The notes under the pieces: generated by a model | What the model was told of the DNA's origin: nothing | The model's database searches: none | What the model saw: only the letters and a program-made list of their open reading frames with translations | Translations under genes and position numbers: made by a program | In this document: positions 35,208 to 45,245 of the stretch, in pieces | Layout: each line of letters begins with the position of its first letter | Numbering within the stretch: position 1 is the stretch's first letter | NCBI GenBank assembly: GCA_937981995.1 | Contig: CALJNC010000009.1 | Location: 1-64,000 of the forward strand | Source: an uncultured Chitinophagaceae bacterium | GTDB lineage: Bacteria > Bacteroidota > Bacteroidia > Chitinophagales > Chitinophagaceae | Direction of reading: 5' to 3' | DNA length: 64,000 nt

Positions 35208-37949
35208 TTATTCTTCGGTTGATTCAGTTTCTGAATCGTTATTTTCATTTTCATTAACATCGCTACCCTCTTCAGGATTCGCTTCGTTATGCGCAATTTC
35301 ATCGTCTGCTATTTTTGCTATTGCATCTTTATCAATTGGTGCACTTACAGTTGGTTCTCCACTATCAGCATTAATTGCTCCATCTTCTGCCACAACTTTT
35401 ACTACCGGATTACCGTCGTCATCTAATACAGGATTACCATCTTCATCTAGTTCAAATTCATCCTCTTCATCCTCATCGGCTTGGATTTTTGCAAGAGCTG
35501 CAATTTTATCACCTTCATCAATATTAATAAGTTTCACTCCTTGTGTTGCTCTGCCCGCTTCTCTAATATCTTCTACCTTCATACGAATAGTTACACCTGA
35601 TACACAAGTAATAAATAAATTATCAGTTTCTTCAACCAACAACATACCGGCAAGGTCACCCGTTTTGGCAGTAACATTAATTGTTTTTACACCTTTACCG
35701 CCACGATTAGTTACACGATACTCCTCATAACCTGTGCGCTTACCTAAACCATTTTCACTAACCACTAAAATAGTTTTAGTTCCTTCTTCTTGCGCTTCTT
35801 TATTAATTTTAAGCATGGATACTACTTCATCGCCTTCAGCAATTTTTATACCTGATACTCCAATAGCACCTCTACCCGTTGGACGCACTTTTTCTTCTGG
35901 GAAACGAATTGCATAACCAGACTTCTTAGCCATCATTATAAATGAACTACCATCCGTTACAGCTACATCTAATAACTGATCTCCTTCATTAATTGTAATT
36001 GCATTTACACCGCTTGATCTTGGACGACTAAAGTCTTTCAACTTCGTCTTTTTAATAATTCCTTTTTTAGTACAAAGCATAATGAAGTGCGTATCTACAT
36101 ACTCTTCATCTTTAAAGTTTCGGATATTAATAATCGTACGAATCTTATCTTCCTTAGGTACTTGCAATAAGTTTTGAATAGCTCTTCCTTTAGCGGTTTT
36201 ATCCCCTTCAGGAATTTGATGCACTTTTAACCAATGCACTCTACCGCTATCCGTAAAGAATAATAAAGTAGCATGCGTACTCGCTATAAAAATATCTGCT
36301 ATATAATCTTCTTCTCTTGCTCTGCTACCTCTTGCTCCTCTACCACCACGGCGTTGTGCACGATACTCATCGGCCGATGTTCTTTTGATATAACCTAAGT
36401 TAGAAACACTAATAAATACTTGCTCCTCCTCAATTAAATCTTCGATTGAAACATCGCTGCTAGAAAACTCAATATTTGTACGACGCTCATCGCCAAACTT
36501 TTCTTTCATTTCTGCAGTCTCTTCCAGTATCAATTCATATTGTTGACTTTCAGTTGCTAATAATTCTTTTAAGCCTGCAATCTTAGACATGATTTCATCA
36601 TACTCTGCCTTAATCTTATCACGCTCCATTCCTGTAAGGCGCTGTAAGCGCATTTCAAGAATAGCTTTGGCTTGAATTTCGGTTAAATCAAAGTTTGATA
36701 TTAATCCTTCTTTTGCTTCTTCGGGATTTTTTGACTCACGTATTAGGGTAATGATTGCATCTAAATTATCAAGGGCAATTAAATAACCTTCTAAAATATG
36801 AGCACGCTCTTCTGCTTTGCGCAATTCATATTTTGCTCTACGCTGAATAACCTCTAAACGGAATTTAACAAACTCGCTTATCATATCCAACATAGAAAGC
36901 TGACGTGGACGACCGTTTACCAAGGCAACATTATTTACACCATAGCTAGATTGCAACTCAGTATATTTAAATAACTGATTTACGATTACTTGCGCCATGG
37001 CATCTCTTTTAAGATCTACCACTAATCGCATTCCATTACGATCACTTTCGTCACGCACATCGCTTACTCCCTCTATTACTTTATCATTTACCAAGTAAGC
37101 AATTTTCTGATGCAAGTTTGCTTTATTAACTTGATACGGCAATTCATGTATAATGATTTGCTCTTTACCTTTTTTATCTTCTACAACATTATACTTGCCA
37201 CGTACAACTACTCTACCTCGACCTGTTTCAAAAGCCTGCTTCACACCCTCTACACCATAAATTGTTCCTCCCGTAGGAAAATCTGGCGCTTTGATATGCT
37301 GCATTATTTCGGCGGTAGTAATTTCAGGATTGGCTATATATGCGGCAATCGCATCACAAGCTTCTGATAAATTGTGCGGCAACATATTAGTAGCCATACC
37401 TACTGCAATACCCGATGCTCCATTTATAATTAAATGAGGTAGCTTGGTGGGCATTACCGTTGGCTCAGTAAGCGTATCATCAAAGTTGTCTTGAAAGTCA
37501 ACGGTTTCTTTATCTAGATCATTTAAAATAGCATCAGCTATTTTGCTTAGGCGCACCTCAGTGTAACGCATCGCTGCCGGGCTATCACCATCTACACTAC
37601 CAAAGTTACCCTGACCATCAATCAACATATAACGCAAACTCCAAGGTTGTGCCATACGCACCATAGTATCATATACACTACTATCACCATGCGGGTGATA
37701 CTTACCCAAAACCTCCCCTACGATACGGGCAGATTTTTTATGTGCTTTGTTATAATAATTACCCAACTCGCTCATACCATATAGCACCCTTCGGTGTACA
37801 GGTTTAAGACCATCTCTTACATCAGGTAATGCACGACCCACAATTACCGACATAGAGTAATCTATATAAGCAGTTTTCATCTGTTCCTCAATAAGTACAG
37901 GAATGATTTTATCGTGTTCTGGGTTTCCTAAATCTTCGTTCTCAGCCAT
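35208..37949 (-). CDS. gyrA: DNA gyrase subunit A
   Basis: 913 aa. Breakage-reunion domain with catalytic Y129 ([10 protein letters not shown]). The quinolone-resistance region reads [11 protein letters not shown] with Ser90 and Asp94 at the E. coli S83 and D87 positions, i.e. the sensitive-type residues. The C-terminal wrapping domain carries the GyrA box QRRGGRG near residue 530, which separates it from ParC. The last 100 residues are a strongly acidic Asp/Glu/Asn-rich tail. Introduces negative supercoils with GyrB. Confidence 0.97.
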   Translation of the reverse strand: MAENEDLGNPEHDKIIPVLIEEQMKTAYIDYSMSVIVGRALPDVRDGLKPVHRRVLYGMSELGNYYNKAHKKSARIVGEVLGKYHPHGDSSVYDTMVRMAQPWSLRYMLIDGQGNFGSVDGDSPAAMRYTEVRLSKIADAILNDLDKETVDFQDNFDDTLTEPTVMPTKLPHLIINGASGIAVGMATNMLPHNLSEACDAIAAYIANPEITTAEIMQHIKAPDFPTGGTIYGVEGVKQAFETGRGRVVVRGKYNVVEDKKGKEQIIIHELPYQVNKANLHQKIAYLVNDKVIEGVSDVRDESDRNGMRLVVDLKRDAMAQVIVNQLFKYTELQSSYGVNNVALVNGRPRQLSMLDMISEFVKFRLEVIQRRAKYELRKAEERAHILEGYLIALDNLDAIITLIRESKNPEEAKEGLISNFDLTEIQAKAILEMRLQRLTGMERDKIKAEYDEIMSKIAGLKELLATESQQYELILEETAEMKEKFGDERRTNIEFSSSDVSIEDLIEEEQVFISVSNLGYIKRTSADEYRAQRRGGRGARGSRAREEDYIADIFIASTHATLLFFTDSGRVHWLKVHQIPEGDKTAKGRAIQNLLQVPKEDKIRTIINIRNFKDEEYVDTHFIMLCTKKGIIKKTKLKDFSRPRSSGVNAITINEGDQLLDVAVTDGSSFIMMAKKSGYAIRFPEEKVRPTGRGAIGVSGIKIAEGDEVVSMLKINKEAQEEGTKTILVVSENGLGKRTGYEEYRVTNRGGKGVKTINVTAKTGDLAGMLLVEETDNLFITCVSGVTIRMKVEDIREAGRATQGVKLINIDEGDKIAALAKIQADEDEEDEFELDEDGNPVLDDDGNPVVKVVAEDGAINADSGEPTVSAPIDKDAIAKIADDEIAHNEANPEEGSDVNENENNDSETESTEE

Positions 37950-38228
37950 AATAATTTTGCTTTTGCGAATTTAACCAATCGCACAACCGAATGCGTAATT
38001 TTAAAAACTAAGATTTCCCCAAAAATCGAAATTTACCCACTTAAAATGCCAAATATGAGGTGTTTGTTGTTTTTCGGGTGGATTGCAAATACATTTTTTT
38101 TGGGTATTGGATTTTTGAGGTGTTTGTGTGCGATTTACATTGGAGCAATACAATTGCTCCTTTATTCTGAATCCGTAGCTTGAAGCTGCGGAAAGCCAAA
38201 GAGTTGTATAGTTAATTATATTTGCATC
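37950..38228. other. Intergenic region between gyrA and the LamG gene
   Basis: 279 nt with no ORF of note. It holds the repeated word GAGGTGTTTGT (around 38056 and 38117), a hairpin GGAGCAA-TACAA-TTGCTCC at about 38142-38160 and a second CCGTAGCTTGAAGCTGCGG hairpin just after it, then the promoter of the next gene. The first hairpin plus TTTATT may terminate a transcript on the plus strand, but no gene reads into it. Confidence 0.5.
38217..38224 (+). promoter_or_regulatory. -7 element (TATATTTG) of the LamG gene
   Basis: Exact TAnnTTTG match four bases before the ATG, predicting a leaderless mRNA. Confidence 0.5.
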
Positions 38229-39236
38229 ATGAAAAAACTTCTATCCCTATTATCTTTTCTTACAATTGCTAGTATTCTTACTGCACAAGTAAATCTAAAT
38301 CAAGGCTTACTAATGCACCTGCCTTTTGATGGTAGCATAAGCGATATTTCCCCTAATGGTTTAACGGTTAACCAATTTGGCAACCCAAGCTTTACTATGG
38401 ACAAATTTAATAATCCAGGTGCCGCACTCAATTTTAATGGCAGTGCATACCTCGAAGTCAGTACGCCAAATGGCGAACTTTCTCCTAAAGATTCTATGAG
38501 TTTTGCCTTACGATTTCGTACAAATTCAACAGCAATTCAAACTCTTTTTACCAATGTAGATTTTAATAGCAATACCAAGAAGGAATACCAGATAGCTATA
38601 AACTGGTCAACACATCCAGGAGCTTTATTTGGTGTAGAAGCCAGTGTAAATAATGCCTCTTGCGTTTCTTTAGGCCCTTACACAGATTATGTAAGCACAG
38701 GCACTTCTACCATTAATCAAAATACTTGGTACTGCCTTGCTGGAACCTACGATGGCGATAGTATGAGAATTTACCTAGACGGTATGCTTATGCATACTAA
38801 AGAATTGAATAATGAAATTAATGATTGCGGCAATATGGTAATGCGCATTGGCCGTTGGGCCTCTTTTCAAGATCAGTATTTCAATGGAGATCTTGATGAA
38901 TTTAGAATTTACAACAGAGCCCTAAACATTGATGAAATTGGTACACTTTGTGATTATTATCAATTTCCCGAAAGTACCAAAAACATCAAAGAAGTTGTCA
39001 CAAACTTTACACTTAGCCCCAACCCAACATCCGATTATATAACTATTGATTTTGAAAAAACAATCGTACAAGGAACTGTTACAATTAGTGATATAACCGG
39101 CAGAATACTCAAAACAAAATTGCTAAATAAAACAAACACAATGCAACTTAATATTAGCAACCTACCTTCCAATTTGTATTACCTTACTATTAAAACCAAT
39201 GAAGGAACAGTTACCAAACTAATTGGGAAAGAATAA
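38229..39236 (+). CDS. LamG/concanavalin-like protein with T9SS sorting domain
   Basis: 335-aa secreted protein. Signal peptide to AQ at residue 20. Residues about 25-235 form a LamG-like lectin jelly roll: GLLMHLPFDGSISDISPNG, LNFNGSAYLEV, WYCLAGTYDGDSMRIYLDG, and the characteristic end GDLDEFRIYNRALNIDEI. The last 75 residues are a T9SS type A sorting domain (FTLSPNPTSDYITIDF). Probably a surface adhesin or glycan-binding protein. Confidence 0.88.
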   Translation: MKKLLSLLSFLTIASILTAQVNLNQGLLMHLPFDGSISDISPNGLTVNQFGNPSFTMDKFNNPGAALNFNGSAYLEVSTPNGELSPKDSMSFALRFRTNSTAIQTLFTNVDFNSNTKKEYQIAINWSTHPGALFGVEASVNNASCVSLGPYTDYVSTGTSTINQNTWYCLAGTYDGDSMRIYLDGMLMHTKELNNEINDCGNMVMRIGRWASFQDQYFNGDLDEFRIYNRALNIDEIGTLCDYYQFPESTKNIKEVVTNFTLSPNPTSDYITIDFEKTIVQGTVTISDITGRILKTKLLNKTNTMQLNISNLPSNLYYLTIKTNEGTVTKLIGKE

Positions 39237-39237
39237 A

Positions 39238-39948
39238 TTATTCTGCTCCTTTCTCAGGAAGCGCATTGTTGTAAAAAATTGAATCTTCAACAGATGAGGT
39301 TTCAATTACTTGCAACTCATCTTCAAGTTGACCATAGCTTTTCATTATTTTAAGAAGTACAATTCCTGATACTATTAAACACACCGAGCTAACTAAATCC
39401 ATGTAATAACTTGTAGCTAGTGTATCTAGTCCCTCGTCTCTTAATGTCATACGTGCTGAGGCATTACTTATTAAACTACCTGCAATCCATGTACCCCACC
39501 ATAAACTTATAGAACCCTGTATATCAGCTGGAGGTACAACGGGCGAATGCTGTCTTAAAAAAGCAACGCTTTCTAACCAAATTTCACGCATTATTTGAAC
39601 AGGTCTAAAAAGACTTAGGATAGGCACAAACCAAGCACCCGCTGCCCAACCCTCAGTAAAACGAGGTGGACTAATTGCAAACCGCCACACATTAAAATAA
39701 GCACGACGAAACCACATAACAAATACAATAATTGTTACTGCAAAATCAACTAAGTAAGCACTTGAGTAAATCACTTCTATTTGATCAAATTGCTGCAACC
39801 ACTCTTGGCTGTAATTACCACTTTCAAGATTTCCCAAAAACATTATACCTACTATTGATATAGGCACTCCGATTGCATCCATTATCACCGAAATAATCAT
39901 AAACAAAGTGGCTATTTGTAATCTTTTAGAATTGTTTTTTAGTTGCAT
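39238..39948 (-). CDS. DUF4328-family membrane protein
   Basis: 236 aa with about five transmembrane helices (IATLFMIISVIMDAIGVPISIVGIMFL; VDFAVTIIVFVMWF; last one YMDLVSSVCLIVSGIVLL). The family block PPRFTEGWAAGAWFVPILSLFRPVQIMREIW is clear. Function of the family unknown. Its stop lies one base from that of the LamG gene (convergent). Confidence 0.8.
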   Translation of the reverse strand: MQLKNNSKRLQIATLFMIISVIMDAIGVPISIVGIMFLGNLESGNYSQEWLQQFDQIEVIYSSAYLVDFAVTIIVFVMWFRRAYFNVWRFAISPPRFTEGWAAGAWFVPILSLFRPVQIMREIWLESVAFLRQHSPVVPPADIQGSISLWWGTWIAGSLISNASARMTLRDEGLDTLATSYYMDLVSSVCLIVSGIVLLKIMKSYGQLEDELQVIETSSVEDSIFYNNALPEKGAE

Positions 39949-39971
39949 GAGTTTAAAAGTTGTTTATTTAA

Positions 39972-40082
39972 TTATCTGGGCAATTTTATTATTAAGAATT
40001 GATTCCTGCTTAAGAACATTTTTGTAAAGGCAATTGCAATAAGTAAGAAAAGAGCGATTAAAGGAAGTATATTTTTTAAATA
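39972..40082 (-). pseudogene. Possible relic of a duplicated signal peptide
   Basis: In the same frame directly after the stop of the lipoprotein gene at 40083, 36 codons read YLKNILPLIALFLL..., ending at TAA 39972. The first part closely resembles that gene's own N-terminus (MKKVLPLIALVIL), also at DNA level. There is no start codon at the expected place. Could be the remnant of a tandem paralogue or chance hydrophobic sequence. Confidence 0.35.
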
Positions 40083-40874
40083 TTAATTCCTAGTTCCTGT
40101 TGAATAATTTGTATTGTAACCATTTATCACATTCTCTTCTGCTCCAAATCTGTTATAATGATTTGCACCGTAAGGCAGATTATTTGTAACCGAAGTGTCA
40201 AGACTAGACCCATCATAATAGTCAGTAAAAAAATCAGAATGATTCCATGAATTTCCCATATACAATCTAAAAACAGAATCAGAATTATTCATAGGAAGAT
40301 ACAGTTGGTCAAATTCAGAATAATCATATTCAAAGTTTGGATCTACCCAACTATAACTTCTTATTGGCGCAGTAACCCCTTTAGAAAAATCAATAAATGG
40401 TGAGATATCAGCAGCTGGTGAAAACTTGGAATTCATGTAAGCAGTAGAGGTATCAGCTTCGGAGTCAAAGTAATAATAAGAAAAAACCCAATGTGTACTT
40501 TGATAATCTCCGGTATAATGCAAACGAACACTATTACTGCTAGCACTATTAGTCAATTGTATTATATTACTTGAAATAAACTTAATGGTATCGAAAGTGT
40601 TTATTTGATAAGTAAAGAAACTATCTACCAAATGAGTTCCTCGATAAGAATCCCAAAATGCCATCGAATCTTGCACATTGTTTATTCCTAAAAATAGCGT
40701 CCCGCTACTATCTATATTTCTGCCCCAACCATTAGTAAAGCTAATAACTTTACCATCTAAGGTTTGTTGCATAGCTGAGGTAACTATTGGTGGCGGATCC
40801 GGCTCAGGATTATCTTTTTTACAAGCCGTAATAAATAAAATAACAAGAGCAATTAATGGGAGTACTTTCTTCAT
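40083..40874 (-). CDS. Hypothetical lipoprotein
   Basis: 263 aa. Lipoprotein signal MKKVLPLIALVILFITAC with Cys18, then a Pro/Asp-rich spacer PEPDPPPI. The remainder is rich in Ser, Thr, Tyr and Phe with predicted beta strands (FFTYQINTFDTIKFISSNIIQL, WVFSYYYFDSEADTSTAYM). No known domain identified. A TAGCTTTG box lies eight bases before the ATG. Confidence 0.65.
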   Translation of the reverse strand: MKKVLPLIALVILFITACKKDNPEPDPPPIVTSAMQQTLDGKVISFTNGWGRNIDSSGTLFLGINNVQDSMAFWDSYRGTHLVDSFFTYQINTFDTIKFISSNIIQLTNSASSNSVRLHYTGDYQSTHWVFSYYYFDSEADTSTAYMNSKFSPAADISPFIDFSKGVTAPIRSYSWVDPNFEYDYSEFDQLYLPMNNSDSVFRLYMGNSWNHSDFFTDYYDGSSLDTSVTNNLPYGANHYNRFGAEENVINGYNTNYSTGTRN

Positions 40875-40881
40875 TTCATAA

Positions 40882-40889
40882 CAAAGCTA
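40882..40889 (-). promoter_or_regulatory. -7 element (TAGCTTTG) of the lipoprotein gene
   Basis: Minus-strand exact TAnnTTTG match, seven bases before the ATG at 40874. Confidence 0.45.
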
Positions 40890-40978
40890 AGGAATTTTAA
40901 TAATTTACCATTCAACACCTGAAACCGACACTCTACCGAAAGGTTCTTTATTTAGGCTATGGTCTAAACTCTACTATT

Positions 40979-40986
40979 TACATTTG
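40979..40986 (+). promoter_or_regulatory. -7 element (TACATTTG) of the phosphohexomutase gene
   Basis: Exact TAnnTTTG match four bases before the ATG at 40991, predicting a leaderless mRNA. Divergent from the lipoprotein promoter 90 bases away. Confidence 0.5.
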
Positions 40987-40990
40987 CTTC

Positions 40991-42388
40991 ATGCTTAAGA
41001 TAAAATTTGGAACAGACGGTTGGAGAGCAATAATTGCACAGGAGTATACAACTGAAAATGTAGCACGAGTAACGCAAGCGGTTTGTACTTGGTTAAAAGC
41101 CAAAAAGGAAAACCCAACTATTATAATTGGACATGATTGCAGATTTGGCGGTGTTCTTTTTACTGAAACGGCCGTTAAAGTTTTTTGCGCTAATGGAGTT
41201 AAAGTTATAATGGATACCAAGTATGTAAGTACTCCTATGATATCTTTTGCAGTGTTGCAGCATAAGGCGGATCAAGGTATTGTAATTACGGCTAGCCACA
41301 ACCCGGCTAGTTATAATGGCTATAAATTAAAATCTCCGCATGGTGGCCCAACAGCTCCAGCTCAAATTCAAGAAGTAGAAGGTTTAATTCCAGATCATGT
41401 TGTAGATATAAAAGGAGAAATTGCTGAATACGAAAAACAAGGGCTTATTGAATACATAGATTTAGAACAAGAATACCTAGATTATCTGAATAGCAAATTT
41501 GATTTAGAAAAACTACGCAACTCCAATATGAAGTTAGCGTATGACTCAATGTACGGTGCTGGGCAAAATGTAATGAAACGTATTTTTCCTAACGCAGTAC
41601 ATTTACACAATCATGTAAACCCTTCTTTTAAAGGAACGGCTCCTGAGCCTTTACATAAAAATTTAATAAAACTAAGTGAGACGATTGCTAATACCGAAGA
41701 ATTAAAATACGGATTTGCAAACGATGGCGATGCTGATCGTATTGCTATGTATGACGAAGACGGGAATTACGTAGATTCACACCATATCATTCTTATGCTC
41801 ATTCATTATTTGCATAAATATAAAAACATGAGTGGCAAGGTTGCTATTGCTGCAAGTACATCATTACGTGTAAATAAAATGTGTGCTGATTATAACTTGG
41901 AGTGCGAAGTAACTCCAGTTGGCTTTAAATACATTAGCGAAATAATGAGTAAAGAAAACGTATTGGTTGGCGGCGAAGAAAGCGGCGGCATAGCTGTTGC
42001 GGGCCACATACCCGAGCGTGACGGAATTTATGATGGCATATTACTTTATGAATTTATGAATGAAACGGGCAAAACATTAAAAGACCTTATCAAAGAAGTC
42101 TATGATGTTGTTGGTGCATTTACTTACGATAGAAATGATTTACACGTTACGAATGAATTAAAGTTAGCAGCAATAGAAAAATGTAAAAATGGCATAGAAG
42201 CTTTTGGAGATTACAAAGTAGAAGAAACTATTACAATTGATGGCTACAAATTTAAATTGCCAAACGATTGTTGGGCCATGGTACGAGCTTCGGGTACGGA
42301 ACCTGTACTTCGCATTTATGCCGAAGGAAATAACCCAGAAGAATGCGCTGATATTTTAAAAACAGTTCGCGCTTCGCTTAATGTTTAG
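40991..42388 (+). CDS. Phosphoglucomutase/phosphomannomutase family protein
   Basis: 465 aa, alpha-D-phosphohexomutase fold. Active-site phosphoserine S102 in TASHNPASYNGYK, metal loop NDGDADRIAMYDEDG, sugar-specificity loop GGEESGG, phosphate-binding loop RASGTEPVLRIYAEG. GEES here is typical of PGM/PMM; phosphoglucosamine mutase is less likely. Converts hexose-1-phosphate and hexose-6-phosphate for glycan precursors. Confidence 0.92.
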   Translation: MLKIKFGTDGWRAIIAQEYTTENVARVTQAVCTWLKAKKENPTIIIGHDCRFGGVLFTETAVKVFCANGVKVIMDTKYVSTPMISFAVLQHKADQGIVITASHNPASYNGYKLKSPHGGPTAPAQIQEVEGLIPDHVVDIKGEIAEYEKQGLIEYIDLEQEYLDYLNSKFDLEKLRNSNMKLAYDSMYGAGQNVMKRIFPNAVHLHNHVNPSFKGTAPEPLHKNLIKLSETIANTEELKYGFANDGDADRIAMYDEDGNYVDSHHIILMLIHYLHKYKNMSGKVAIAASTSLRVNKMCADYNLECEVTPVGFKYISEIMSKENVLVGGEESGGIAVAGHIPERDGIYDGILLYEFMNETGKTLKDLIKEVYDVVGAFTYDRNDLHVTNELKLAAIEKCKNGIEAFGDYKVEETITIDGYKFKLPNDCWAMVRASGTEPVLRIYAEGNNPEECADILKTVRASLNV

Positions 42389-42414
42389 TTTTGAATTATT
42401 AATTAAAAAAAATT

Positions 42415-43404
42415 GTGTACTGCTTAGAACCAAAAACTAAATTCTTAAAACTTGCTATACTTTTAGTAGCATGCTTTATTGTTTTAAAAAGCTCAAAAGC
42501 GCAGGATACTGTTTGGTCAAATAAAAACTTTATACAAAAAACAACGAGCATTGCTCCTTCTCCTAACAAAGGAAGAATCATTGGAGTAACTAGCGGATAT
42601 GCTTTGGGTTGGACAGCCAGTTTATTAGCTTTGAATGAAACTTGGTATTCGGGTTTTCCTAAATCAAAACTACACTCATTTGATGACAGCGGCGAATGGC
42701 TTCAAATAGACAAAATTGGTCATGCATGGAGTTCTTACCGTTTGAGTTTAGTATACTCTTCTATATTGCAATGGAGCGGTGTAGACAAAGACAAAAGTGT
42801 TTACCTAGGAGCTGCAAGTGGCATACTTTCTTTATCAGTTATTGAACTATTAGATGGCTATAGTGCCAAGTGGGGCTTTAGCTGGAGCGACATGGGTGCC
42901 AATGCATTTGGTAGTGGCATGTATGCAGGACAACATGCCTTATGGGGCGAACAACGGATTGCTTTTAAATTTACATCTCATAAAAACATATACCCGGATG
43001 GCATGTTGAGCGACCGAGCAAATAGCTTATATGGTACAAGCGTAGGGGCAAGATTGTTTAAAGATTACAATGCTCAAACTTATTGGCTAAGCGCCAACCT
43101 TAAATCATTTATGCCCGAAAGCAGATTGCCCAAATGGCTTAACCTAGCAGTAGGTTATGGTGCTCGAGGCATGTATGGAGGTTTTGAAAATACATGGAAC
43201 GATGACAATGGAAACTATTACGATCGTTCTGATATTCCACGACTACGTCAATTCTATCTTTCACCGGATATAGATTTAGGTTACATTGATTTTAAATCTA
43301 AGTTTTGGAATACTTTTTTTAAGGCAGTGCGTTTCAAGGTACCCTTACCCACTTTAGAGGTAAATAGCGATGGTAGCACTAAGTTTCACGCTTTTTATTT
43401 TTAA
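42415..43404 (+). CDS. DUF2279-family exported protein
   Basis: 329 aa, starting at GTG 42415 since no upstream in-frame ATG exists. Signal peptide: FLKLAILLVACFIVLKSSKAQ. The family core is WLQIDKIGHAWSSYRLSLVYSSILQWSG and ASGILSLSVIELLDGYSAKWGFSWSDMGANAFGS, with short hydrophobic helices; a YfiM/DUF2279 periplasmic or outer-membrane protein of unknown role. 27 nt after the phosphohexomutase gene. Confidence 0.78.
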   Translation: MYCLEPKTKFLKLAILLVACFIVLKSSKAQDTVWSNKNFIQKTTSIAPSPNKGRIIGVTSGYALGWTASLLALNETWYSGFPKSKLHSFDDSGEWLQIDKIGHAWSSYRLSLVYSSILQWSGVDKDKSVYLGAASGILSLSVIELLDGYSAKWGFSWSDMGANAFGSGMYAGQHALWGEQRIAFKFTSHKNIYPDGMLSDRANSLYGTSVGARLFKDYNAQTYWLSANLKSFMPESRLPKWLNLAVGYGARGMYGGFENTWNDDNGNYYDRSDIPRLRQFYLSPDIDLGYIDFKSKFWNTFFKAVRFKVPLPTLEVNSDGSTKFHAFYF

Positions 43405-43444
43405 ACCAATGCACCATCCTAAAATGAAAGTATTTTCAGTTTAC

Positions 43445-44833
43445 TTACTTTAAAATATTACCATGTAGAAGAGATTTTCTACTGAAACAATGTGTCTTAT
43501 TATCTATTAGAAGTAATTCATAAGGATTAATTATCTCAAATGACCCAGAATCAAACCCTATAAAACCTCTTAAATCAATTCGTTCACCTTTCTCATTAAA
43601 AGATAAATAATACACAGTATTCTTAATATCGTACTTATAAAGAATAGCAAAAACCCCTTCCTTTGGATTAAAGTATGTAAAACCATTATGAAGTTTCGAT
43701 AAATCTGCTAACACATCAGCTGGATAAGGAATCCTTATCAATTTATCATGAAAAGCACTATAAATAGAATCTCCTCTTCTCATAAGAATAGTATAATTTG
43801 ATGTAGTTAATAGATTGCCTGTCCCTTCGTTAATAGTACTCTTGAAATAATTTTGAGGATAAATATGTTGCAATGCGTCACCTCTTGCAGTAAAAACTTG
43901 ACGCTTAGAATCTAATGCTAATGCATAAAACATAGGACCATTTGAAGTAGAAAACTTTCCATATAATTGATTTTTTAGTCTTACCACTTTCATTAAATCT
44001 TTGTCGGCAAATGCACATTTTAAATCCTTATTGTAGGCTGAAATAAATTTTTCCTTCTTTAAATCATAAACTAATATCATGCTAGTTACACTTACACTAG
44101 AATCTCCACCCTCCACATTAAAATCCCAAGGAAGATAAGACATTACTATTTTTTCACCTTTAATTAAAACAGAACCCCAATATATACTAGGTTTAAATTT
44201 AGGTGTTTCTTCTATTATTTTCTTCATTATAGGATAACGCTCATTAAAATGCTCGCGATATAAACCTTTATATAAGAACTCTAAATTTTCTTTCTTATCC
44301 ATTCGAATTTCATGGTACTTATTAATTAATAAATCAAAAACAAATACATTGTTGTACCTATCTTGTGATATCACATGATGACCAAATTGAGAAACACCCT
44401 CTAGATATTTGCTCAAAACAGGTGCAGGGCAAATAGTAGCCATTTTATCAAGCTTAATATTAAACAAAATTTTATTTAGATAACCTAATTCAAGAGGAGA
44501 CACAAAAACCACCTTCCCCTCTCTAATAATTAGAACTTCACTGCCATGAGCCCGACCAACCGTCTGAAAAAATTGAAACAAGGAATCAGAGAAACGATAT
44601 GTAAAATTGGTAAATTTATCTAAACCTAATTCTCTTTTCATTATTACTTCTTCGGCTGCATAACTTTGAGGAACAACAACGAATACATTTTCAAACAATG
44701 ATGCTTCGGACAATTCTGATAGCACCATAGAACACTTTGCACAATCTTGCACATCTAATTTGATAAATACCTTAGCACCAGAAAGTTTAGGAATAGAAAC
44801 TAAAGTAAAAATAAAGAAAAGCCTTGCCGTCAT
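43445..44833 (-). CDS. Exported protein with thioredoxin-like CxxC segment and beta-propeller-like body
   Basis: 462 aa from ATG 44833, which opens a good signal peptide (MTARLFFIFTLVSIPKLSGA); an in-frame ATG at 44869 would add 12 residues. Near the N-terminus VFIKLDVQDCAKCSMVLSEL has a thioredoxin-like beta strand and CAKC. The rest alternates beta strands with repeated YxxVFVFDLL-type blocks, resembling a six-bladed propeller. Family not recognised. The start codon chosen sits in the loop of a strong hairpin. Confidence 0.55.
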   Translation of the reverse strand: MTARLFFIFTLVSIPKLSGAKVFIKLDVQDCAKCSMVLSELSEASLFENVFVVVPQSYAAEEVIMKRELGLDKFTNFTYRFSDSLFQFFQTVGRAHGSEVLIIREGKVVFVSPLELGYLNKILFNIKLDKMATICPAPVLSKYLEGVSQFGHHVISQDRYNNVFVFDLLINKYHEIRMDKKENLEFLYKGLYREHFNERYPIMKKIIEETPKFKPSIYWGSVLIKGEKIVMSYLPWDFNVEGGDSSVSVTSMILVYDLKKEKFISAYNKDLKCAFADKDLMKVVRLKNQLYGKFSTSNGPMFYALALDSKRQVFTARGDALQHIYPQNYFKSTINEGTGNLLTTSNYTILMRRGDSIYSAFHDKLIRIPYPADVLADLSKLHNGFTYFNPKEGVFAILYKYDIKNTVYYLSFNEKGERIDLRGFIGFDSGSFEIINPYELLLIDNKTHCFSRKSLLHGNILK

Positions 44834-44848
44834 ATCAACAAGGCTTTT
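44817..44848. promoter_or_regulatory. Hairpin enclosing a start codon (terminator-like)
   Basis: AAAAGCCTTG (44817-44826) pairs with CAAGGCTTTT (44839-44848) around a 12-nt loop. On the minus strand the loop reads TTGATATGACGG and contains the ATG at 44833. It could terminate transcripts of the 107-aa gene upstream (44889) or control initiation of the 462-aa gene. Confidence 0.6.
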
Positions 44849-44888
44849 TAAATATTTGAATTTGAACATAAAGGATTCTTATCTCTTA

Positions 44889-45212
44889 TTAAAATGAAAA
44901 AAGCAGGTCTTCAAAATTATCAAGGTGATCAATTATATCCTCACCTGATATTACTTCGCCTGTTTGGTCATTAATAACAGTAGGCGCGTGCCCTTCAAAC
45001 CAAATTGTTCCATCGGAATTAAAAACGGTAACATCCCCATTAGAATTAGCAGACATGCATATAGTAGTAGCTGCGCCACGGCATGCGACCATAGTCCCCC
45101 AGGTAGGTCTTTGAACAGTCTTAGCAGTTCCGTTAGCAGTCCAAGGAGTATACGCCTGAACAGTTGGTGCTACGAACAATAAAATAGCTAAACCAAAAAT
45201 AATTCTTCTCAT
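44889..45212 (-). CDS. Small secreted protein, unknown
   Basis: 107 aa from ATG 45212, the start of a clear signal peptide (MRRIIFGLAILLFVAPTVQA); the frame extends upstream through an AC repeat and should not be used. The mature part (YTPWTANGTAKTVQRPTWGT, CRGAATTIC, FNSDGTIWFEGHAPTVIND) has two Cys and several Trp; no family recognised. Confidence 0.6.
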   Translation of the reverse strand: MRRIIFGLAILLFVAPTVQAYTPWTANGTAKTVQRPTWGTMVACRGAATTICMSANSNGDVTVFNSDGTIWFEGHAPTVINDQTGEVISGEDIIDHLDNFEDLLFSF

Positions 45213-45245
45213 GATATATAAATTTAAATAGTTAAATACTAACTT

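Noticed and set aside
38142..38185. tRNA-like or small RNA gene formed by two hairpins
   Set aside because: The stems do not form a cloverleaf or a known RNA family; kept only as part of the intergenic description.
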